Source of the DNA: an uncultured Clostridia bacterium
GTDB lineage: Bacteria; Bacillota; Clostridia; Christensenellales; Aristaeellaceae
Direction: 5' to 3'
NCBI GenBank assembly: GCA_947600345.1
Contig: CANQGC010000039.1
Location: 1-15,922 of the forward strand
DNA length: 15,922 nucleotides
The notes under the pieces are model-generated. The model was not told where the DNA came from, did not search any database, and saw nothing but the letters and a program-made list of their open reading frames with translations. Shown in pieces: positions 5,565 through 13,141 of the stretch. Each line of letters begins with the position of its first letter. Position 1 is the first letter of the stretch. Both the position numbers and the translations under genes were made by a program.

Positions 5565-6653
5565 TCAGTCGCAGTTTCCGTCGTGGCAAAAGCTCCCGGC
5601 GCCGCCGGGGACGTCCGCGATGATCCCGCCGCCCAGTACCAGGTCGCCGTCGTAGAGGCAGCAGGTCTGGCCCGGCGCGATGGCCCGCTGGGGTTCGTCG
5701 AACTCCACCCGGGCGCGGCCCTCGCCCTCCGGGTAGACCGTGGCCCAGTCCTCAGCGTGGCGGTAGCGCACCTTCGCCTTCGCGCGCAGCGGCGCCTCCG
5801 GCCGCTCGAGCGCGATCCAGTTCATCTCTTCCAATATACATGTCCGCGTGAACAGCGCCGCATCCGGGCCGACGGTCACGGTATTCCCCCGCATGTCCTT
5901 GCGGCAGACGTACACCGGCGCTCCCATCGCCAGCCCCAGCCCCTTGCGCTGGCCGGGCGTGTAGCGCACCGCGCCGCGATGGGTTCCGACCACCCGGCCG
6001 TCCAGGTCGAGGAAGTCCCCCGGCGGGTAGGCCGCGCCGCGGTATTCCTCCATGAACGCCGCGTAGTCACCGTCCGGCACGAAGCAGATGTCCTGGCTGT
6101 CGCGGCGGCGGGCGTTGGCGAAGCCCAACTCCTCCGCCAGCGCGCGCACGGAGGCCTTGTCCATCTCCCCCAGCGGAAAGCGCGCGCGGGAGAGCTGCGC
6201 CTGGGTCAGCATGCACAGCACGTAGCTCTGGTCCTTGCCCGCGTCCAGCGCCTTGCGCAGAAGCCACCGCCCGGAAACCTCGTCGCGCTCCACCCGTGCG
6301 TAGTGGCCGGTGGCCACGCAGTCCAGGCCCCGCGCCAGCGCGGCGTCCAGCAGGGCGCCGAACTTCATGCTGCGGTTGCATTCCACGCAGGGGTTCGGTA
6401 TGCCCCCGGCCTCGTAGACGCGGATGAAGCGCTCGATCACCCGCTCCCGGAACTCCGCCGTGCGGTCGATCACCTCGAAGGGCATGCCCAGGCGCGCGGC
6501 GACCCGGGCGGCGTCCTCCGCGTCCCGCGCGAAGCCCGCGTCCTCCCGCAGGCGCAGGATCGCGCCCCGGCAGTCATTGCCCGCTTCCCTCATGCGATGG
6601 GCGGCGACGGAGCTGTCCACGCCGCCGCTCATGGCGATCAGCGCGCCGCTCAA
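5565..6653 (-). CDS. mnmA: tRNA-specific 2-thiouridylase MnmA
   Basis: MnmA thiolates uridine 34 of tRNA-Lys, -Glu and -Gln using ATP and persulfide sulfur. The 362-residue length is typical. Seen in order: SGGVDSS (9-15); NPCVECNR with Cys89 and Cys92, the latter at the catalytic position; ATGHYAR (114-120); GKDQSYVL; DSQDICFV with the second catalytic Cys190; GTHRGAVRYTPGQRKGLGLA; and a C-terminal beta-barrel part with EPQRAIAPGQ. The likely start is TTG 6653, whose last two bases share the tcdA stop (TTGA), giving translational coupling. GGGGGTG lies eight bases upstream. The next ATG would begin right at the PP-loop and remove the first strand, so TTG is preferred. Upstream tcdA and downstream ttcA modify the same anticodon loop. 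Confidence 0.93.
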   Translation of the reverse strand: MSGALIAMSGGVDSSVAAHRMREAGNDCRGAILRLREDAGFARDAEDAARVAARLGMPFEVIDRTAEFRERVIERFIRVYEAGGIPNPCVECNRSMKFGALLDAALARGLDCVATGHYARVERDEVSGRWLLRKALDAGKDQSYVLCMLTQAQLSRARFPLGEMDKASVRALAEELGFANARRRDSQDICFVPDGDYAAFMEEYRGAAYPPGDFLDLDGRVVGTHRGAVRYTPGQRKGLGLAMGAPVYVCRKDMRGNTVTVGPDAALFTRTCILEEMNWIALERPEAPLRAKAKVRYRHAEDWATVYPEGEGRARVEFDEPQRAIAPGQTCCLYDGDLVLGGGIIADVPGGAGSFCHDGNCD

Positions 6654-7366
6654 AGCTCGCTCACCCCCGCAATCGCCCGGATGACCTCCCCGGCCATTAT
6701 GTAGCCCATCACCGGCGGCACGAAGGCCACGCTGCCCGGCGTGGCTCTGCGGGCGGAATCCTCCCCCGCGTCGCCCTCGGGCGCGCGCGGCGGCTCGGTG
6801 GAGTAGACCACCTTCAGCCGCTCCACGCCGCGCCTGCGCAGCTCCCGGCGCATGACCCGGGCCAGCGGATCGACGCTGGTCTCGTAGATGTCGGCCACGC
6901 AAAAGCGCGTGGGGTCGAGCTTGTTGCCCGCGCCCAGCGCGCAGATTTCCGGCACGCCCAGCCGGTCGCAGCGCGCCGCCAGCTCCAGCTTGGCGGCCAC
7001 CGTGTCCACCGCATCGATCACGTAGCCGTAGCGGGAGAGGTCGATCCCGTCCGCGTTCTCCGGCAGGTAGAACATGCGGTAGGCCCCGACGCGCGCTTCG
7101 GGATTGATCGAGCGCACGCGCTCCAGCGCCACGTCCACCTTGTAGCGGCCCAGCGTGGAATAGGTCGCGATGATCTGGCGGTTGAGGTTCGTCAGCGCCA
7201 CCCGGTCGCCGTCGAACAGGTCGATCGCCCCCACGCCGCTCCGCGCCAGCGCCTCGACCGCGCTGCCGCCCACGCCGCCGATGCCGAACACCGCCACCCG
7301 CGCCGCCCGCAGCCGCTCGATCCCGTCCTCGCCCAGCAGCATCCGCTCCCGAGAAAACTGATCCAT
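6650..7366 (-). CDS. tcdA: tRNA threonylcarbamoyladenosine dehydratase TcdA (CsdL)
   Basis: TcdA cyclises t6A37 of ANN-decoding tRNAs to ct6A in an ATP-dependent dehydration. The 238-residue E1/ThiF-like protein has the nucleotide loop GIGGVGG (28-34), the DGDRVALTNLNRQ block (NLNRQ at 60-64), DAVDTVAAK and CALGAGNKLDPT, and ends with FVPPVMGYIMAGEVIR. This order matches TcdA rather than MoeB or ThiF; no CxxC zinc knuckles are present. ATG 7366 is chosen because GGGGAGG lies six bases upstream; an in-frame ATG at 7372 touches that site. It is first gene of the operon, preceded by an extended -10 promoter. In proteobacteria this enzyme is called CsdL and pairs with the CsdA desulfurase; no desulfurase is seen here. 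Confidence 0.92.
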   Translation of the reverse strand: MDQFSRERMLLGEDGIERLRAARVAVFGIGGVGGSAVEALARSGVGAIDLFDGDRVALTNLNRQIIATYSTLGRYKVDVALERVRSINPEARVGAYRMFYLPENADGIDLSRYGYVIDAVDTVAAKLELAARCDRLGVPEICALGAGNKLDPTRFCVADIYETSVDPLARVMRRELRRRGVERLKVVYSTEPPRAPEGDAGEDSARRATPGSVAFVPPVMGYIMAGEVIRAIAGVSEL

Positions 7367-7433
7367 GCCCATCCTCCCCGGCGGCCGCGCGCAACCGCGC
7401 CGCCCGCCATCAAAAATCGACGCTTCCGCTATG

Positions 7434-7462
7434 ATTATAGCAAATATCCGCCGCTTTGGGAA
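7434..7462 (-). promoter_or_regulatory. Extended -10 promoter of the tcdA-mnmA-ttcA operon
   Basis: On the minus strand TGC-TATAAT (TATAAT at 7439-7434) forms an extended -10 about 68 bases before the tcdA start. The hexamer 17 bases upstream (TTCCCA, 7462-7457) is a poor -35, as is common for extended -10 promoters. The gap 7367-7477 between tcdA and the MATE stop holds nothing else recognisable. Confidence 0.6.
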
Positions 7463-7477
7463 GGGTGCGCATGCGAT

Positions 7478-8892
7478 TTATCGAGCCTTCTCCGCGCAAT
7501 CCAGCTCCCGCCGCAGCCGGGGATCGACGAAGAAGCGGAACATGAGCAGGCTGAACGCCGCGCCGGCCCCATCGGAGATGCTGCCCGCGTAGAACATGTT
7601 CTGAATCTCCGTCGCCGCGGCAGGGTGAGCACGCAGGCCACGTAGAGCAGCTTCCGGAACATCGACAGCGGCAGCGCATAGCGCAGCTTGCCCATGGCCG
7701 TCAGATCGTCCACCAGCGCGTACTGCACGGCCACGCCGGGCAGCATCAGCGTGTACATGCGCACGCAGGCGGAAGCCTGCCCGATCAGCGCCGCGTCCGA
7801 CAGGAACAGGCCCACGAACAGCCGGGGAAACAGCTGCACGCAGAGCTCCAGCAGGCACATGTAGGCCCCGCAGAGCAGGAACACGCCCAGGAACGCCTGG
7901 CGAATCTTGCCGTAGTCCCGCCTGCCGTAGTTGTAGCCAAACAGCGTTCCGCAGCCGGAGGTGATGCCCTGCGCCGGGCAAAACACGATGGTCATGAAGC
8001 TCTGCACCACGGCGGCGCAGGTGATCAGCTCGTCGCCGCGCCCGGGGCCGCCGTACCTGCGCAGCACCACGTTCAGCAGCACCACGATCAGATTGTCCAT
8101 CAGCGTGATCAGAAAGGACATGGAGCCGACGGCCACGATCCGCCGCGCCAGCCGCGCCTGAAGCTTCGCGAACGCCAGCCGCACGGGAACCTCCGGCCTG
8201 CGCAGCCGGAGGATCACGTAGAGCGCCATCAGGCACTGGGAGAGCACCGTGGCCACCGCCGCGCCGGCCACGCCCATGCCCAGGCCGAAGATCAGCAGCG
8301 GATCGAGGATCACGTTCGCCACCGCGCCCAGCACCACCGCGGCCATGCCCTCCTTCGCGAAGCCCTGGGCCAGCAGGAACTGGTTCAGGCCGACGCCGCA
8401 CAGCGATGCCGCCGTGCCGCAGATGTATATGGTGAAGTAGCTCCTGGCGTAGGGGTACATGGCCTCGCTGCAGCCCAGCAGGTGGAGCAGCGGCCTGCGC
8501 AGCGCCAGCAGCGCCACGGTGACGGCGATGGAGATCGCGAGCAGCAGCGCGAGCGCGTTTCCAATGGTCTCCCGCGCGCGCTTCGCGTTTCCCTCCCCCA
8601 GGCTGATGCTCATCAGCGACGCCCCGCCGATGCCCACCATGTAGGCGAACGCCGACACCGCCGTCAGCGCCGGCGCGCAGACGCCGATGCTGGCCAGCGC
8701 GATGCCGCCCGCGCCCGGGATCCTCCCGGCGAATATGCGGTCCACGATGCTGTAGAGTATGTTGAAGAACTGTCCCAGCATGGCGGGAATCCCGAGCCGC
8801 AGTATCGCCTGCGGCACGGGGCTCCGCTCCAGCAACTCCTCCGTAGTGTTGTATCCAGGCACGGCGCTTCCCTCGATCTCAAATGACTCCAC
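7478..8892 (-). CDS. MATE-family multidrug/metabolite exporter, frameshifted near its C-terminus
   Basis: MATE proteins export drugs or metabolites in exchange for Na+ or H+ across the cytoplasmic membrane. The frame shows ELLERSPVPQAILRLGIPAM, then about twelve hydrophobic segments, with family features AGRIPGAGGIALASIGVC, FLLAQGFAKEGMAAVVLGA and FCPAQGITSGCGTLFGYNYG. Near 7613-7623 the reading frame breaks. Upstream it reads VACVLTLP; the natural continuation ATEIQNMFYAGSISDGAGAA (a typical MATE ending) lies one frame over and stops at 7478. One missing base explains this. Unrepaired, the frame runs to 7435 with about 57 aberrant residues and reaches the tcdA promoter. The start is uncertain: GTG 8892 and GTG 8862 both have GAGGG seven bases upstream. 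The lesion may be real or a sequencing error in GC-rich sequence. Confidence 0.8.
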
Positions 8893-9037
8893 GGCCGCGC
8901 CCTCGCACCCGGGCGAGCGCGCCGCCGCACGGTATCCATTATTCTGTCCCCCGCGCGAGACTCCTTCCGAAATACAAAACTTCACAATCGAAGCATGCGC
9001 CGGTGGCTTCACGCGCGGGCCGCACCGATCATTACTT

Positions 9038-9043
9038 ATTATA
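9038..9043 (-). promoter_or_regulatory. -10 element for the MATE gene
   Basis: TATAAT on the minus strand (9043-9038) faces the MATE gene and is divergent from the promoter at 9061-9089. No good -35 is seen at the usual distance. The leader to the start codon would be about 140 bases, with nothing else recognised in it. Confidence 0.45.
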
Positions 9044-9060
9044 TTGGGAAAACATTTGAG

Positions 9061-9089
9061 TTGATTTTGGAATCAATCCGCGCTATAAT
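9061..9089 (+). promoter_or_regulatory. Promoter of the flavoprotein-rhodanese-sulfite reductase gene, with palindrome over the -35
   Basis: TTGATT (9061-9066), a 17-base spacer and TATAAT (9084-9089) make a strong sigma-A-type promoter. TTGATT-TTGG-AATCAA (9061-9076) is a perfect 6-bp inverted repeat covering the -35, a likely operator site. The transcript leader is about 75 bases to the start at 9172. Confidence 0.75.
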
Positions 9090-9171
9090 CAGGGAGGAAT
9101 GAACGCAAACCAGAGGCATCGAACGAACGCACAACTCGACAAACCCGGGGGAACACAAAGGAGAGACGCAC

Positions 9172-11730
9172 ATGAATATCGTCGTCATCGGCGGCGTCGC
9201 CGCCGGAACCAAGACCGCCGCGAAGCTGAAGCGCCAGGATCGCGGCGCCAACGTCACCGTCTACACCAAGGGACAGGACATCTCCTACGCGGGCTGCGGC
9301 CTGCCCTACTACGTGGGCGGCAGCATCGAGAGCCGCGAGGATCTGATCGTCAACACGCCCGCCAGGTACACCGGCCTCACCGGCGTCGCGGTGCGCACCG
9401 GCATGGAGGCCGTCTCGCTGGACGCCGCCGCGAAGACCGTATCCTTCGCCAACGGCGAGATCGTGCCCTATGACAAGCTGGTCGTCGCCACCGGCGCGGT
9501 GCCCTTCGTGCCGAACGTGCCGGGCACGAACCTGCCCGGCGTATTCACCATGCGCACGCCCGACGACGCCACCGGCCTGCGCGCCTACATCGACGCGAAC
9601 GCCTGCCGCTCCGCCGTGGTGGTGGGCGGCGGCTTCATCGGCCTGGAGATCGCGGAGAACCTGCTGGCCAAGGGCCTGCGGGTCACCGTGGTGGACATGG
9701 CCGCCCAGGTGCTGCCGAACCTCTTCGACGCGGAGATGGCGGACTACATCCGCAGGCAGCTGCAGAAGAAGGGCATGCGCATCGTCACCGGCGCGGGCCT
9801 GACCGGCGTGCTGGGCGGCGAGCGTGCCACCGGCATCTCCACCAGCGTGGGCAACTTCGACGGCGACGCGGTGGTGCTGGCCATCGGCGTGCGCCCGGCC
9901 ACCGGCTGGCTGGCGGGCTCCGGCATCGAGCTGAACCGCGGCACCGTCGTGGTCGATCCGTACCAGCGCACGAGCCTGCCGGACGTCTACGCCGTGGGCG
10001 ACTGCGCGCAGGTGTTCAACCGGCTGACCGGCGCGGGCCAGTGGTCGGCGATGGGCTCCACCGCCAACATCACCGGCCGCCTGCTGGCGAAGACGCTGAC
10101 CGGCGCGGAGTCCCCCTACGGCGGCTGCCTGGGCACCGGCGTGGTGAAGCTGGCATCCGACCTGAATGCGGGCCGCACGGGACTCACCGAGGAACAGGCG
10201 AAGGCCGCCGGCTTCGACCCGGTCTCCATCACCTGCGTCACCGACGACAAGGCGCACTACTACGCCGACGCCTCGACCTTCGTGACGAAGCTCATCGCCG
10301 ACCGGGCGAGCCACAGGCTGCTGGGCATCCAGGTGCTGGGCGCGGGCGCGGTGGACAAGATGGTGGACATCGCCGTGACCGGCCTCTGCATGAACGCGAA
10401 GGTCGAGGACTTCGACGCCATGGACTTCGCCTACGCGCCGCCCTTCTCCACGGCGATTCACCCCTTCACCCAGGCCTGCTACATCCTGGAGAACAAGCTC
10501 AGCGGCGCCTACGAATCCATGACCCCCGCCGAGTACGCCGCCACGAAGGGCAAGGGCTATCGGGTCATCGACGCCAGCCCCGCGCCGTCGATTCCCGGCG
10601 CGAAGTGGGTGGACCTCGCGAAAGTCAATGGCCCGATCGAGGGGCTGGAAAAGGACGAGAAGCTGCTGCTGGTCTGCGCCAAGGGCAAGCGCGCCTACTT
10701 CCTGCAGAACCGGCTGAAGGCGTACGGCTACACCAACACCCGGGCGCTGGAGGGCGGGCTGTTCGTCAACGACGTGAAGGTCAGCTTCGCGGGCGGCAAG
10801 CTCCCGCCCGAGGAGATCAGGCGCGTCAAGGGCCTGGGCTGCCTGCAGGACAAGCGCTATCCCGACGTGTTCAACGTGCGCGTCATCACCCGCAACGGCA
10901 AGATCACCACCGAGGAGCACCGGGCCATCGCCGAGGCGGCGGAGAAGTTCGGCTCCGGCGCGGTGGCGATGACCACCCGCCTGACGCTGGAAATTCAGGG
11001 CGTGAAGCACGAGAACATCCAGCCGGTGATCGACTTCCTGGCCGAGCACGGCCTGGCCACCGGCGGCACCGGAAGCCTGGTGCGGCCCGTGGTCTCCTGC
11101 AAGGGCACCACCTGCCAGTACGGTCTGGCCGACACCTACGGCCTCAGCGAGCAGATTCACGAGCGCTTCTACATCGGCTACCACGGCGTCACGCTGCCCC
11201 ACAAGTTCAAGATCGCCGTGGGCGGCTGCCCGAACAACTGCGTCAAGCCCAGCCTGAACGACGTGGGCATCGTCGGCCAGAAGGTGCCGATGATCGACTA
11301 CTCCAAGTGCCGGGGCTGCAAGAAGTGCCAGGTGGCCGAGGGCTGCCCGATCAAGGTCGCCCAGGTGGTGGACGGCAAGATTCAGGTGGACCCGAACTCC
11401 TGCAACAACTGCGGCCGCTGCGCGGGCAAGTGCCCCTTCGGCGCGTTCGAGGAGTACCGGCCGGGCTTCCGGGTCTACGTCGGCGGACGCTGGGGCAAGA
11501 AGATCGCCCACGGAAAGCCGCTGACCAAGATCTTCGGCTCCGAGGAGGAGGTGCTGGATGTGATCGAGAAGGCGATCCTGCTCTTCCGCGACGAGGGCAG
11601 GACCGGCGAGCGCTTCGCCGACACCATCGAGCGCCTGGGCTTCGACTACGTCAACGACAAGCTCATCTCCGGCAGCATCGACAAGGCGGCGATCCTCAAC
11701 AAGACCGTCAAGGGCGGCGCGACCTGCTGA
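9172..11730 (+). CDS. CoA-disulfide reductase-like flavoprotein fused to rhodanese, sulfite/nitrite reductase-like and ferredoxin domains
   Basis: The 852-residue cytoplasmic protein has four parts. Residues 1-440 form a pyridine nucleotide-disulfide oxidoreductase: FAD loop GGVAAG at 7-12, SYAGCGLPYYVGG with the CoA-disulfide-type single Cys42, NAD(P)H loop GGGFIGLE at 152-159, and a dimerisation domain. Residues about 455-545 form a rhodanese domain with Cys502 in VCAKGKRA. Residues about 563-700 resemble the siroheme/[4Fe-4S] half of sulfite or nitrite reductases, with Cys643/Cys648 and GGCPNNC (Cys686/Cys690). Residues 713-754 carry two cluster motifs (C713, C716, C719, C725; C744, C747, C750, C754), followed by a 95-residue tail. 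Electrons could pass from NAD(P)H through flavin and clusters to sulfur species. The exact substrate (CoA disulfide or persulfide, polysulfide, sulfite) is inferred. The start has AGGAGA seven bases upstream. Monocistronic. Confidence 0.85.
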   Translation: MNIVVIGGVAAGTKTAAKLKRQDRGANVTVYTKGQDISYAGCGLPYYVGGSIESREDLIVNTPARYTGLTGVAVRTGMEAVSLDAAAKTVSFANGEIVPYDKLVVATGAVPFVPNVPGTNLPGVFTMRTPDDATGLRAYIDANACRSAVVVGGGFIGLEIAENLLAKGLRVTVVDMAAQVLPNLFDAEMADYIRRQLQKKGMRIVTGAGLTGVLGGERATGISTSVGNFDGDAVVLAIGVRPATGWLAGSGIELNRGTVVVDPYQRTSLPDVYAVGDCAQVFNRLTGAGQWSAMGSTANITGRLLAKTLTGAESPYGGCLGTGVVKLASDLNAGRTGLTEEQAKAAGFDPVSITCVTDDKAHYYADASTFVTKLIADRASHRLLGIQVLGAGAVDKMVDIAVTGLCMNAKVEDFDAMDFAYAPPFSTAIHPFTQACYILENKLSGAYESMTPAEYAATKGKGYRVIDASPAPSIPGAKWVDLAKVNGPIEGLEKDEKLLLVCAKGKRAYFLQNRLKAYGYTNTRALEGGLFVNDVKVSFAGGKLPPEEIRRVKGLGCLQDKRYPDVFNVRVITRNGKITTEEHRAIAEAAEKFGSGAVAMTTRLTLEIQGVKHENIQPVIDFLAEHGLATGGTGSLVRPVVSCKGTTCQYGLADTYGLSEQIHERFYIGYHGVTLPHKFKIAVGGCPNNCVKPSLNDVGIVGQKVPMIDYSKCRGCKKCQVAEGCPIKVAQVVDGKIQVDPNSCNNCGRCAGKCPFGAFEEYRPGFRVYVGGRWGKKIAHGKPLTKIFGSEEEVLDVIEKAILLFRDEGRTGERFADTIERLGFDYVNDKLISGSIDKAAILNKTVKGGATC

Positions 11731-11743
11731 CCCCAGCGCGCAG

Positions 11744-11777
11744 AATCCCCGCGGGAGCGAAGGCTCCCGCGGGGATT
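11744..11777 (+). terminator. Rho-independent terminator after the flavoprotein fusion gene
   Basis: AATCCCCGCGGGAGC (11744-11758) pairs perfectly with 11763-11777 around a GAAG loop, and ATTTCT follows at the base of the stem. It lies 13 bases after the stop at 11730. It may also stop transcripts arriving from the response regulator gene, which ends at 11803 on the other strand. Confidence 0.85.
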
Positions 11778-11802
11778 TCTCATGCGTTCGGCCGCGCCGC
11801 GC

Positions 11803-12543
11803 TCATTCCCCGGGCGGGGATGCGGCCCTTCCCTCCCCCTGCTCCCGGAACTCGCTGGGGGACATGCCGTAGTACTTCTTGAAGGCCTTGCTGAAGTAGT
11901 TGGCGTTGCTGTAGCCCAGGCCGTCGGCGACGCTCTGTATGGACTGCCCCGGATCCCGCAGCAGCCTGGCGGCGTGCTCCATGCGCACGCGCTGCACGTA
12001 CTCGTAGACCGCGCAGCCGTACGCCGCGCGAAACACGCGGTTCAGGTACTCCCGGCTGAAGAAGAACATCTCGGAGAGCTTGGCCAGGCTGATGTCCTCG
12101 CGGTAGTGATGATCGACGTAGCTCTTGAGCACCAGCGCGATGTCCGCCGGGCGGCGGGGCTCCTCCGGCGCGGGCAGGCGGGAGCAGGCCTGGCGCAGGG
12201 CCTCGAGCAGCTCCGCGCGATCGATGGGCTTGAGCAGGTAGTCCACGGCCTTGCAGCGAATCGCCGCCTGGGTGAAGTTGAAGGAATCGTAGCCGCTGAC
12301 CACGATGTACTGAATCTCCGGGTGGGCGGCGGTGGCCTTGGCCAGGAAGGTCTTGCCATCCATCAGGGGCATCTCCATGTCGATGAACACCACGTCGGGG
12401 CGCAGCGTCTCCAGCAGCGCCAGCGCCTCCTGACCGTTGTAGGCGGACAGGGGTGTATCGGCGTAGAACTGCGACCAGTCCACCAGCGAGCGTATGGCCT
12501 GGTGGACGGATTGCTCGTCGTCAACGATCAGTATCTTGCGCAT
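11803..12543 (-). CDS. AraC-type response regulator (YesN-like)
   Basis: The 246-residue protein joins a receiver domain to an AraC-type DNA-binding domain. The receiver (1-120) has acidic Asp8/Asp9, phospho-acceptor Asp55 in VVFIDMEMPLMDG, Ser83 and Lys105 in YLLKPID. Residues about 140-238 hold two helix-turn-helix motifs, the second in QSVADGLGYSNANYFSKAFK with KYYGMSPSEFRE. It is short for a YesN-type regulator, because the linker between domains is brief. The start is ATG 12543, with GGAGGAG seven bases upstream inside the kinase gene, and the two genes overlap by 23 bases. It probably activates the divergent solute-binding-protein/permease genes in response to an extracellular sugar; this is inferred from gene order. 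Confidence 0.92.
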   Translation of the reverse strand: MRKILIVDDEQSVHQAIRSLVDWSQFYADTPLSAYNGQEALALLETLRPDVVFIDMEMPLMDGKTFLAKATAAHPEIQYIVVSGYDSFNFTQAAIRCKAVDYLLKPIDRAELLEALRQACSRLPAPEEPRRPADIALVLKSYVDHHYREDISLAKLSEMFFFSREYLNRVFRAAYGCAVYEYVQRVRMEHAARLLRDPGQSIQSVADGLGYSNANYFSKAFKKYYGMSPSEFREQGEGRAASPPGE

Positions 12544-13141
12544 TGCGAAGCTCCTCCATTGGAATCAGCAGCTCGACGGCGGTGTGGCTCGGCGCGGCGC
12601 GGCTGCTCTCGATGCGCATCCGCGCGCGGCCCTTGTACAGTATGCGGAGCCGCGAGGCCAGGTTGCCCAGGCCGATGCTCTGGCTCAGAACCACGGGCGC
12701 GGCCTCCAGCGTCCGGCGCAGCTCCTCGAGCCGCTCGGGGGCGATGCCGCTGCCGTCGTCGCAGACGCAGATTCGCGCGTCCTCCCCCTGAATGCCGCAC
12801 TCGACGCGGATGTGGACGCGCTGAGCGCTGTCCCTCATGCCGTGCACGATGGAGTTCTCCACCAGTGACAGCAGCCCCAGCTTCGGCACCGGCAGGGGCA
12901 GCAGCGCGTCGTCCACCGAAGCGGAGAAGTCCAGCCGGTCGCCAAAGCGGGCGCGCTGCAGGAAGATGTACTTCTCGACGCACTTGAGCTCCACCTCCAG
13001 CGCCTCGAGGTTGCCGCCCTTGATGGAGTAGCGCAGCAAGCCGCCCAGCGCCGATACCATCTGGTAGAGCCGCTCGTTTCCGGAGACGATCGCCTCCGTG
13101 GCGATGGCCTGCAGCGTGTTGAACAGGAAGTGCGGGTTGGT
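12521..13141 (-). CDS. Sensor histidine kinase, C-terminal part after an in-frame TAG
   Basis: This is the in-frame continuation of the kinase gene after the TAG at 13142-13144. It begins TNPHFLFNTLQAIATEAI, the His_kinase H-box of YesM/LytS-type kinases (His381 in whole-gene numbering). It continues into an HATPase domain with the N-box LVENSIVHGM, the G1 box DDGSGIAPERL and the GLGNLASRL block. Nothing else in this half looks damaged. The first ATG after the TAG is at 13060, already past the H-box, and has no convincing ribosome binding site, so this half is unlikely to be translated usefully unless the TAG is read through. It overlaps the response regulator start by 23 bases. Confidence 0.8.
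   Translation of the reverse strand, partial: TNPHFLFNTLQAIATEAIVSGNERLYQMVSALGGLLRYSIKGGNLEALEVELKCVEKYIFLQRARFGDRLDFSASVDDALLPLPVPKLGLLSLVENSIVHGMRDSAQRVHIRVECGIQGEDARICVCDDGSGIAPERLEELRRTLEAAPVVLSQSIGLGNLASRLRILYKGRARMRIESSRAAPSHTAVELLIPMEELRNAQDTDR

Noticed and set aside
8664..8939. ATG 8939 with a GGGGGA upstream as an alternative start for the MATE gene
   Set aside because: It is in another frame and yields an Arg-rich product; joining it to the MATE frame would need a second frameshift.
9099..9473. An ATG-started frame at 9099 right after the redox-gene promoter, possible leader peptide
   Set aside because: It runs out of frame into the real gene for 124 codons as an Arg-rich shadow; GGGAGG is too close to that ATG.
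9073..11511. A long open frame on the minus strand (about 812 codons) opposite the redox fusion gene
   Set aside because: It is the mirror of a GC-rich gene with strong third-position bias. It is His/Ala/Val/Gly-rich with no recognisable domain, while the plus strand has clear motifs and start signals.
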